NCBI GenBank assembly: GCA_017551645.1
Contig: JAFZLE010000286.1
Span: 1 to 5,186 of the forward strand
Direction: 5' to 3'
Length of the DNA stretch: 5,186 bases
Source of the DNA: Clostridia bacterium
GTDB lineage: Bacteria > Bacillota > Clostridia > Christensenellales > Aristaeellaceae
Shown here in pieces: positions 1 through 5,186 of this stretch; the first letter of the stretch is position 1; every line of letters begins with the position of its first letter. The notes under the pieces are model-generated. The model made no database searches, was not told the origin of the DNA, and worked only from the letters and a program-made list of their open reading frames with translations. A program made the translations under genes and the position numbers.

Positions 1-992
1 CCGGCACGAACCGAAAGATAGAAGCCGGCACGCCCATGTCCGTCATGCACGGGGACAATTCCGGCGTGTACCGGGCGATGAACCAGCTCGCGTGGCTGAA
101 CCGCAGGCTCGGGCGGGAAGAAAAGGCGAAAAACTGGGAAGCGCGCGCCCGGAAGCTCCGGGAAAACATATTCAGGCATCTGTGGAACGGCCGTTTCTTT
201 ATCCACCAGCTCCACCTGAACCATGAAGGACTCGATGACCTGGAAAGTGAAAGGCTGTCTCTTTCGAACGCATACGATATCAACCGCGGCCTCACCGACA
301 CCGCCCAGTCCCGGTCGATAATCGAAGAGTATATGTCCAGGCGCGGCAAAACCGACTGCTTCGCGGAGTGGTTCACCATAGACCCGCCCTATGAGCAATT
401 TTTCGTCTACAAGCGGGGCAGGTACGTGAACGGCGCCATCTCGCCCTTTACCGCCGGTGAGCTGGCGAAGGCCGCTTTCAGCAACGGGTATGAGGAATAC
501 GGCTGGGACATCATACAGCGCTTTATGGAGCTCGCCGAGCGCGACGGCACAGTCTACTTCCTCTACTGGCCGGATTCAAAGCCCCAGCCGGATCTGGGTC
601 CCAGCGCCTGGGGCGCGGCGGCTTTGATCAGCGCGGTGGACGAAGGCCTGGCCGGGATAATCGACGCGGGAGTCAACTACGACGAGATCATTTTCTCGCC
701 CAGGTTCCCGGTCACCCACTACACGGAGCTTCGGTACCTGACCGGATATGAAGTAAGCAAAACGCTGGTGGACGTGCGCTATATACTGGCCGACGCCGGC
801 ATGAGGTACGACGTGATCTCCCCCGCGAAAACGGTGCGCGCCCACATACTGCTGCCCAAGGGGAAGAAGTGCTCCGGGCTGCTCATAAACGGCGAAACAG
901 CCGGATTTGTCACTGAGCGCGTAGGAAGCTCCGATTATGTCAATGCGGACACCGCCGCCGGCGGGAAAGTAAGTTTCGAAGTGCTGTTCTAA
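1..992 (+). CDS. Six-hairpin (alpha/alpha barrel) glycosidase-like protein, C-terminal part (5' end outside window)
   Basis: The reading frame is open from the left edge (first full codon at position 3) to a TAA at 990-992, giving 329 visible residues. The ATG at 36 lies inside the frame and is not the gene start. The first two thirds are helical and rich in aromatic and acidic residues, as in alpha/alpha six-hairpin glycosidases. Segments supporting this include GDNSGVYRAMNQLAWLNRR, an AEWFTIDPPYEQFF stretch, RYVNGAISPFTAGELAKAAF, and GPSAWGAAALISAVDEGLAGI, which resembles the closing helix of such barrels. The last roughly 110 residues look beta-rich, with an ILLPKGKK segment and a LINGE turn, as in the C-terminal beta-domain these enzymes often carry. 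Substrate and GH family cannot be assigned; amylo-alpha-1,6-glucosidase-like, rhamnosidase-like and MGH1-like families are candidates. No signal peptide can be judged because the N-terminus is missing. Two hairpins follow the stop, so the gene ends its transcription unit. Confidence 0.62.
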   Translation, partial: GTNRKIEAGTPMSVMHGDNSGVYRAMNQLAWLNRRLGREEKAKNWEARARKLRENIFRHLWNGRFFIHQLHLNHEGLDDLESERLSLSNAYDINRGLTDTAQSRSIIEEYMSRRGKTDCFAEWFTIDPPYEQFFVYKRGRYVNGAISPFTAGELAKAAFSNGYEEYGWDIIQRFMELAERDGTVYFLYWPDSKPQPDLGPSAWGAAALISAVDEGLAGIIDAGVNYDEIIFSPRFPVTHYTELRYLTGYEVSKTLVDVRYILADAGMRYDVISPAKTVRAHILLPKGKKCSGLLINGETAGFVTERVGSSDYVNADTAAGGKVSFEVLF

Positions 993-1009
993 TAAATCAT
1001 ATATAATGT

Positions 1010-1038
1010 AGCCCCGATCCCGCGAAGGGACCGGGGCT
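1010..1038. terminator. Long GC-rich hairpin between convergent genes
   Basis: The arms 1010-1021 (AGCCCCGATCCC) and 1027-1038 (GGGACCGGGGCT) pair over 12 positions with one A-C mismatch and a 5-nt loop, GCGAA. No T-run follows it directly on the + strand. On the minus strand it is followed by the AT-rich sequence ACATTATATATGATTTATT, so it could act as a weak terminator for the aspS transcript, together with the hairpin at 1044-1060. Its role for the + strand gene is probably to back up the stronger terminator just after it. Confidence 0.6.
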
Positions 1039-1043
1039 GCCGG

Positions 1044-1067
1044 GCGGGAAGGTCTCCCGCTTTTTTT
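1044..1067 (+). terminator. Rho-independent terminator of the glycosidase-like gene
   Basis: A perfect 6-bp stem, GCGGGA (1044-1049) with TCCCGC (1055-1060) and a 5-nt loop AGGTC, is followed immediately by seven T (1061-1067). This is the standard intrinsic terminator form, oriented to end + strand transcription. The T-run overlaps the aspS stop codon (1066-1068, read on the minus strand). For minus-strand transcripts the same stem has no T-run after it, so it serves mainly the + strand gene. Confidence 0.85.
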
Positions 1068-2832
1068 ACTGTTTTATGTCCACCTTTATGTTCAGCTCGT
1101 CCAGCTGCTTCTGGGTGACCTCGCTGGGCGCGCCCATCATCACGTCCTGGGCGTTCTTGTTCATGGGGAAGGGGATGACCTCCCTTATGGAATCCTCGCC
1201 CGCCAGCAGCATGACCATCCTGTCCACGCCGGGAGCGATGCCCGCGTGCGGCGGCGCACCGTAGCAGAACGCGTTGTACATGGCCGGGAACTTGCTCTTT
1301 ACGTCGTCCTCGCCCAGCCGCACCATCTCGAACGCCTTTATCATGATCTCCGGGTCGTGGTTCCTGACCGCGCCGCTGGAGAGCTCCACGCCGTTGCACA
1401 CCAGGTCGTACTGGTCCGCCAGTATTGTCAGCGGATCGATCTCGCCCTTCTCCGCCTTTTCCAGCGTCTCAAGGCCGCCGATAGGCATGCTGAAGGGGTT
1501 GTGGCAGAATTCCAGCTCGCCGCTCTCCTCGCCGATCTCGTACATGGGGAAGTCGATTATCCAGCAGAACTCGTACTTTTCCCTGTCCATGTGGCCTTCG
1601 CATGCGGCGCCGAAGAACTTGATCATCACGCCCGCGAGCTTGGTGGCCTGGGGTCCCGCCGCCACGACCACGAGGGTGTCGGGCGCCAGGGAGATCTTCT
1701 GCCCGAGCTCCTCTTCCTTGCCCGCCAGGAACTTGGCGATGCCGCCCGCCAGCTTGCCTTCCGCGTCCACCTTAAACCAGTAGCCCTTGACGCCCGCCTG
1801 CACCTCGCAGTCGGTGAGCAGCTTCTCTATCTGCTTTCTGGTGAGCGCGCAGGAGCTTATGTCTATCGCCTTTACCGTCTGGCCCTTGAGCGCCTCCATC
1901 TCACACTCGGCGAACAGGAGGCTTATGTCCTTGCAGGTCAGGTCGATCCTGAGGTCGGGCTTGTCGCTGCCGTAGGTGCTGAGCGCGTCGGTGTAGCTGA
2001 TGCGCCTGAACGGGGCTTCGGAAGCGGTGGAATACTTGCCGTACTTGGCGAACACGGGAGGCAGCACCTTTTCGATCACGCCGAACACGTCTTCCTTGCC
2101 GGCGAAGGACATTTCCATATCCAGCTGGTAGAACTCGCCGGGGCTGCGGTCGCCGCGGGCGTCCTCGTCGCGGAAACAGGGCGCGATCTGGAAATACCTG
2201 TCAAAGCCGCTGGCCATCAGCAGCTGCTTGAACTGCTGCGGCGCCTGGGGCAGGGCGTAGAACTTGCCGGGATGCTTTCTGGCGGGCACCAGGTAGTCCC
2301 TGGCACCTTCGGGAGAAGACGCGGTAAGTATGGGAGTGGTGATCTCCAGGAAGCCCTCGTTTATCATGGCGGTCCTAAGGGCGCTCACCACGTTGCAGCG
2401 CAGCACTATATTCTGCTTGACATCGGGGTTCCTCAGGTCCAGATAGCGGTATTTGAGCCGCTGGATCTCGTCCGCCTCACGGGAACGGTTTATCTCGAAG
2501 GGCAGCTGGTTGTAGCGGCAGCGGCCCAGCACCTCGATCCTGTCCGGCACCACTTCGATCTCGCCCGTGGGGATCTTGGGGTTTTTGTTGGAGCGCTCCC
2601 TCACGACGCCTTCCACCGCTATGGTGCTCTCCTTGTTGAGCTCAAGTATCTGCCCAAGCAGCTTTTCGTCCTCCACGACCAGCTGGGTGGTGCCGAAAAA
2701 GTCCCTGAGGATGACAAAAGCCAGGCTCTGCCCCACCTCGCGGACGTTCTCCATCCAGCCTACCAGCCTGACGCGCTTGCCCGCGTCCGACAGGCGCAGC
2801 TCGTTTAAGTTGTGCGTGCGCATCTGTGTCAT
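1066..2832 (-). CDS. aspS: Aspartyl-tRNA synthetase (AspRS, class IIb)
   Basis: This cytoplasmic enzyme charges tRNA-Asp with aspartate using ATP. The protein is 588 residues, matching the bacterial family (about 590; E. coli 590). An N-terminal OB-fold anticodon-binding domain (about 5-110) begins with RTHNLNELRLSDAGK. Class II motif 1 is GFLEITTPIL (160-169) followed by EGARDYLVPAR. The amino-acid-site motif is QAPQQFKQ (196-203) and motif 2 is FRDEDARGDRSPGEFYQLD (220-238). A GAD insertion domain, typical of bacterial AspRS, spans roughly 300-415. Motif 3 is GAPPHAGIAPGVDR, with its arginine at 538. All catalytic motifs are intact. The first ATG (2832) is preferred over the ATG three codons later because an AAAGGAA site lies 11 nt before it. 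It sits 23 bp after the PAP2 gene and probably shares its transcript. Motif 2 and the C-terminal HNPFSMP and VCNGVELSSGA segments resemble the alphaproteobacterial AspRS subtype as I remember it. Confidence 0.98.
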   Translation of the reverse strand: MTQMRTHNLNELRLSDAGKRVRLVGWMENVREVGQSLAFVILRDFFGTTQLVVEDEKLLGQILELNKESTIAVEGVVRERSNKNPKIPTGEIEVVPDRIEVLGRCRYNQLPFEINRSREADEIQRLKYRYLDLRNPDVKQNIVLRCNVVSALRTAMINEGFLEITTPILTASSPEGARDYLVPARKHPGKFYALPQAPQQFKQLLMASGFDRYFQIAPCFRDEDARGDRSPGEFYQLDMEMSFAGKEDVFGVIEKVLPPVFAKYGKYSTASEAPFRRISYTDALSTYGSDKPDLRIDLTCKDISLLFAECEMEALKGQTVKAIDISSCALTRKQIEKLLTDCEVQAGVKGYWFKVDAEGKLAGGIAKFLAGKEEELGQKISLAPDTLVVVAAGPQATKLAGVMIKFFGAACEGHMDREKYEFCWIIDFPMYEIGEESGELEFCHNPFSMPIGGLETLEKAEKGEIDPLTILADQYDLVCNGVELSSGAVRNHDPEIMIKAFEMVRLGEDDVKSKFPAMYNAFCYGAPPHAGIAPGVDRMVMLLAGEDSIREVIPFPMNKNAQDVMMGAPSEVTQKQLDELNIKVDIKQ

Positions 2833-2842
2833 TTTATTCTGA

Positions 2843-2849
2843 TTCCTTT
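2843..2849 (-). promoter_or_regulatory. Ribosome binding site of aspS
   Basis: The minus strand reads AAAGGAA, with the AGGA core at 2847-2844, 11 nt before the ATG at 2832. The alternative ATG at 2823 would be 20 nt away, so this site decides in favour of the first ATG. It occupies the 23-bp gap after the PAP2 stop codon. No terminator or T-box-like structure is visible in that gap. Confidence 0.7.
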
Positions 2850-2855
2850 CGGTAT

Positions 2856-3779
2856 TTATTTGACCTTTTCTTCAAGCTTCACAAAACACCAGGGCCAGGC
2901 GAACAGCGCTGCGAAACAGGTGATGAAGTACCTGACCACGCCGCCCGCCTTTTCGCCCAGCAGGCTGTTCAGCGGCGATTTGGTCAGTTTCAGCAGCGCC
3001 AGCACGATCACCAGGCCGCACACCAGCCTTACTATGCCGTGCAGCAGCTTTTTGGGCTTGTCAAACCTGACCAGCCGCCTTTCCATCAGCCAGCCCGCCG
3101 CCAGGCCGCCTATCGCGCCCACCATCTTGAATATGTCCATGGTGTTGGCGTCTATGGTCTCCTGCGTGTCGCCTTCGGGGAATTTCCTTAGCAGGGCGGT
3201 AAGCAGCGTCGCCAGCCCTATCACGGCTACGCACAATATCACCCAAACGTCCCTGCCGGGATTCTCCTCCAGCCACGCTGCCAGCCTGTCCATGGCGAAA
3301 ATCAACACTACAGTGATGACCAGGCTGACCAGCACGTCCTGGGGCGTATGCACGCCCAGGTACATGCGGCTTATGCCTATCAGCGCCACCAGCACCCAGG
3401 CCAGCAGTTTCAGGTACCATTTCGTGCTCTTTCCGTGAGCCAGCCCGCCGTATGCGGCGGCGGCGTTGGCGGTGTGGCCGCTGGGGAAGGAATAGCCCGC
3501 GGCGTCCTCAAGCGAGCCCTCTACCGGCTCAAACTCGCCTTCGTACCTCACCCAGGGGCGGCGCACCACGAAGATTATCTTGAGCAGCTGGTTTATGAGC
3601 AGCCCGCTCAGCATGGTCAGGAGCATGCGGTTGCCCAGGCGCCTGGACAGGCACCAGTAGGCTGCGCAAATGAGCCCTACCGCCGCCACTTCGCTGCCTG
3701 CGAAGGTGATAATTGACATGAGTCGGTCAAGGAAAGGGGTACGTATGCCCTCGAACCATTGAAGCACCGCTAGATCCAT
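2856..3779 (-). CDS. Membrane-bound PAP2-family (type 2 phosphatidic acid phosphatase) phosphatase
   Basis: This 307-residue polytopic membrane protein carries the full three-part PAP2 signature: KIIFVVRRP (Lys67 to Pro75, K-x6-RP), FPSGHTAN (98-105, PSGH at 99-102), and SRMYLGVHTPQD (137-148, Ser137, Arg138, His144, Asp148). In this family the two histidines are the nucleophile and its helper, acting on lipid phosphates or diphosphates at the membrane face. Hydrophobic segments can be seen near 27-45, 52-72, 126-142, 147-164, 178-197, 217-232, 247-265 and 283-300. The catalytic core ends near 165, and the remaining 140 residues add about four more membrane segments, as in many Firmicute members. 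The exact substrate (undecaprenyl diphosphate, phosphatidate, phosphatidylglycerol phosphate or other) cannot be read from the sequence. The start overlaps the end of the HAD gene by 10 bp, suggesting translational coupling. aspS follows 23 bp later. Confidence 0.93.
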   Translation of the reverse strand: MDLAVLQWFEGIRTPFLDRLMSIITFAGSEVAAVGLICAAYWCLSRRLGNRMLLTMLSGLLINQLLKIIFVVRRPWVRYEGEFEPVEGSLEDAAGYSFPSGHTANAAAAYGGLAHGKSTKWYLKLLAWVLVALIGISRMYLGVHTPQDVLVSLVITVVLIFAMDRLAAWLEENPGRDVWVILCVAVIGLATLLTALLRKFPEGDTQETIDANTMDIFKMVGAIGGLAAGWLMERRLVRFDKPKKLLHGIVRLVCGLVIVLALLKLTKSPLNSLLGEKAGGVVRYFITCFAALFAWPWCFVKLEEKVK

Positions 3780-4426
3780 AATCGCGTCCTTTCAAAGCTC
3801 GTTATCGAATGATCGGAGACTTCCTTCAGCGCTTCCCACTCATCCCGGTTCACCGGGTCGTATACGCATACCGTGCCGAAGCCCGCCTTTTTCGCGCCCG
3901 TTATCCCGGAAAGGATGTCCTCGAACACCGCGCAGTCCCCGGGCTCGAGCCCCAGCCTTTCGGCGGCCAGGCGGTACACCCTGCCCGTGGATTTGTGTTC
4001 CCCGGTCTCGTCGGTGGTGGCGAACGCCGAAAACAGCCGGTACACTTTGTTGCGCTTCAGGCAGGGAACGAAAAGCTCCTCCCGCGACGTGGTGGCCACG
4101 GCCAGCTTGACTCCCGAATCGGAAAGCGCCCGCAAATATTCCCCCGCCCCGGGCTTTAAAGGCACGGACAGGGCATACTCGTCTATCACGTCCCGGTGCC
4201 ACTCCATGGCTATCTCTTCGGGGGACTCGTCAAGCCCCAGCAGCCGTTTGGTGAAGCGCGCGGTGTCGATAAAGCTCAGGCCCTTTATGAGCGCCTGGTA
4301 ATCGGCGGGCATGCTCAGCCCCCGCCTCTCGAAAAAACGCCTGTCCACATCTCCCCACACGCCCAGGGAATCCAGCAGCGTGCCGTCCAGGTCGAATATG
4401 GCGCCCTTTATGCCGTGTTCTTCCAT
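3770..4426 (-). CDS. HAD-superfamily hydrolase, beta-phosphoglucomutase-like subfamily (probable small-molecule phosphatase)
   Basis: This 218-residue soluble protein has the HAD layout of subfamily I. Motif I is FDLDGTLLDS, with nucleophile Asp12 and acid/base Asp14. A helical cap (about 20-85) of the phosphoglucomutase or phosphoglycolate phosphatase type follows. Motif II is AVATTS (109-114), motif III is represented by Lys145 in HKSTGRVY, and motif IV is VFEDILSGITGAKKAG (167-182) with the metal-binding pair Glu169-Asp170. Such proteins hydrolyse or transfer phosphate on sugars or other small metabolites; the substrate is not predictable here. Motif III lacks the usual prolines of the K-P-x-P form, a mild divergence. 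The ATG at 4426 is the only reasonable start: motif I begins eleven codons in, and no ATG, GTG or TTG occurs in frame between the upstream in-frame stop (at 4472) and this ATG. A strong promoter lies just before it, and its end overlaps the PAP2 gene by 10 bp. Confidence 0.92.
   Translation of the reverse strand: MEEHGIKGAIFDLDGTLLDSLGVWGDVDRRFFERRGLSMPADYQALIKGLSFIDTARFTKRLLGLDESPEEIAMEWHRDVIDEYALSVPLKPGAGEYLRALSDSGVKLAVATTSREELFVPCLKRNKVYRLFSAFATTDETGEHKSTGRVYRLAAERLGLEPGDCAVFEDILSGITGAKKAGFGTVCVYDPVNRDEWEALKEVSDHSITSFERTRLWI
3787..3792 (-). promoter_or_regulatory. Ribosome binding site of the PAP2 gene, inside the end of the HAD gene
   Basis: The minus strand reads AAAGGA at 3792-3787, 7 nt before the PAP2 ATG at 3779, which is ideal spacing. 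It lies within the last codons of the HAD gene (Glu-Arg-Thr). This fixes the PAP2 start and supports co-translation of the two phosphatases from one mRNA. Confidence 0.8.
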
Positions 4427-4435
4427 AACCTTTTT

Positions 4436-4464
4436 ATTATAGCACGCCTGTTTGGAAATGGCAA
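4436..4464 (-). promoter_or_regulatory. Sigma-A/sigma-70-type promoter for the HAD-PAP2-aspS unit
   Basis: On the minus strand, TTGCCA (4464-4459, five of six consensus bases) is separated by 17 bp from TATAAT (4441-4436, perfect), with TGC directly before the -10 (extended -10). It lies in the 43-bp gap between the kinase stop and the HAD start codon. Transcription should begin about 6-8 bases after the -10, near 4428-4430. That is only about 2-4 bases before the ATG at 4426, so the mRNA is predicted to be leaderless or nearly so. An AAAAAGG stretch before the ATG is too close (2 nt spacing) to be a normal ribosome site. The call rests on the sequence match only. Confidence 0.75.
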
Positions 4465-4469
4465 GCCGC

Positions 4470-5186
4470 TCACCTTCTCAGGGTGCAGACGAATTCTATG
4501 ATGCCGCCGTCATGCATCTGGGCTTTTATGCTGCCGGAATGCTTTTCGCAGATCGCCGAGGCGATGGACAGCCCTATGCCGAAGCCCTGCCTCTCCCCGG
4601 CCTTGGAGCGGGATTCGTCCGCCCGGTAGAACCTTTCGAACAGGCGCTCGCAGTCCTGACGGCTCAAGGGACGATCGGTTTTGTTCGAGAGCTTCAGTAT
4701 AACATTTTTGCCTTCCTGCGCCGCGATTAAGCGTATCGGCTCCCCTGGCTCGGCATACTTGACCGCGTTGTCGAGCAGCGTGCTGACCAGCCGACTTATA
4801 AGCGCCCGGTCGCCCGTAAGTGTGAGCCCTTCCCGCACTTCAACGCGCATTTCCAGCCCCCTGTACTCCGCCATGGCGGCAAACGGCTCGCTGACCTCGT
4901 CCATAAGCGGCTTGAGTTCCAGCTTCTCCATGGTGACGGGGGAGTTCTCTTCTTCCAGGCGGCTTAAGTACACCATTTCCTCCACCAGCTTTTTCATAAG
5001 GCCCGTCTGCTTGAGCGTGCCGCTCACCCAGGCGCTGCCGGGATACTCCGTTTCCAACAGCTCCATGTTTGTGGTTATCACGGTTATTGGGGTCTTAAGC
5101 TCGTGGGAAGCGTTGGTGATGAACTGTTTCTGGCGCTCCATATTGCGTATGGTGGGCAGTATAGCCTTTTTGCTGGCCAGCAGAAG
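4470..5186 (-). CDS. Two-component sensor histidine kinase, C-terminal part (5' end outside window)
   Basis: The frame stays open to the right edge: fifteen codons (LLLASKKAILPTIRN) precede the ATG at 5141, so that ATG is internal and 238 residues are visible. The dimerisation and phospho-acceptor domain carries the H box FITNASHELKTPI, with His28 of the visible fragment as the phosphorylation site. The HATPase domain shows an N box LLDNAVKYA (Asn140), an F-box-like LFERFYRADESRS (182-194) and a G2 box GFGIGLSIASAI (201-212). The G1 box, normally D-x-G-x-G, is replaced by SNKTDRPLS, a variation I recall from Firmicute kinases of this class. The sensor and membrane region lies outside the window. 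In this family the kinase autophosphorylates at the histidine and passes the phosphate to a response regulator, normally encoded next door, here presumably upstream beyond the edge. The stimulus is unknown. It ends 43 bp before the HAD gene with no terminator hairpin, so read-through is possible. Confidence 0.95.
   Translation of the reverse strand, partial: LLLASKKAILPTIRNMERQKQFITNASHELKTPITVITTNMELLETEYPGSAWVSGTLKQTGLMKKLVEEMVYLSRLEEENSPVTMEKLELKPLMDEVSEPFAAMAEYRGLEMRVEVREGLTLTGDRALISRLVSTLLDNAVKYAEPGEPIRLIAAQEGKNVILKLSNKTDRPLSRQDCERLFERFYRADESRSKAGERQGFGIGLSIASAICEKHSGSIKAQMHDGGIIEFVCTLRR

Noticed and set aside
36..38. ATG as the start of the glycosidase-like gene
   Set aside because: The frame is open to the window edge, no ribosome site precedes the ATG, and the sequence around it already belongs to the folded barrel.
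1002..1007. Perfect TATAAT on the + strand
   Set aside because: It sits right before a terminator and faces the 3' end of aspS, with no + strand gene after it and no convincing -35 hexamer at 17 bp. It is probably chance in an AT-rich gap.
1246..2808. A 520-codon open frame on the + strand
   Set aside because: It lies wholly opposite aspS, whose protein is unmistakable. Its translation is low in complexity, rich in His, Leu, Ala and Val, and matches no family I know. Long antisense frames are expected in GC-rich genes.
2833..2855. Possible terminator or leader structure between PAP2 and aspS
   Set aside because: The 23-bp gap has no inverted repeat and no room for a riboswitch; it holds only the aspS ribosome site.
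2812..3438. Open frame of 208 codons on the + strand
   Set aside because: It is antisense to the PAP2 gene, with Ser/Thr-rich composition and no recognisable domain. The PAP2 motifs on the minus strand are decisive.
4452..4730. Short + strand frame opposite the kinase
   Set aside because: It overlaps the conserved HATPase region of the kinase on the other strand and has no family resemblance or ribosome site.
5139..5141. ATG as the start of the histidine kinase
   Set aside because: It falls a few residues before the H box, and the open frame upstream (ASKKAILPTIRN) fits the usual linker before the phospho-acceptor helix, so the gene continues beyond the edge.

Overview
The window reads as an ordinary chromosomal stretch of a fairly GC-rich bacterium, most likely a Firmicute of the Clostridia type. 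This assignment is inferred from three things: AAAGGA-type ribosome binding sites, a sigma-A-like promoter, and the family character of the histidine kinase and the PAP2 protein. GC content looks close to 60% by eye and was not counted. ATA is a common isoleucine codon in several of the genes, which is uncommon for a GC-rich genome. I see no rRNA, tRNA, CRISPR array, insertion sequence, phage gene or attachment site, and no clear sign of a new defence or mobile system.

Layout. Positions 1-992 (+) hold the C-terminal 329 residues of a large protein that looks like an alpha/alpha six-hairpin glycosidase; its start lies upstream of the window. The 73-bp gap after it contains two hairpins, the second followed by seven T on the + strand, which is a clear intrinsic terminator. 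Everything from 1066 to 5186 is on the minus strand and converges on this gene. In order of transcription it comprises the C-terminal part of a two-component sensor histidine kinase (cut by the right edge), a HAD-superfamily phosphatase, a membrane PAP2-type phosphatase, and aspartyl-tRNA synthetase (aspS).

How the minus-strand genes fit together. A near-consensus promoter (TTGCCA, 17 bp, extended TGC-TATAAT) lies in the 43-bp gap between the kinase stop codon and the HAD start. The HAD and PAP2 genes overlap by 10 bp, and PAP2 and aspS are 23 bp apart with a ribosome binding site between them. HAD-PAP2-aspS is therefore probably one transcription unit, with the kinase as the end of an upstream two-component operon. 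The predicted transcript start lies only a few bases before the HAD start codon, so the mRNA may be leaderless or nearly so. There is no room for a T-box leader directly before aspS.

The points most worth checking are the AspRS subtype (motif 2 and C-terminal signatures I associate with alphaproteobacterial enzymes, in an apparently Firmicute context), the very short leader of the HAD transcript, and the missing canonical G1 box in the kinase. None of these amounts to a previously undescribed system.
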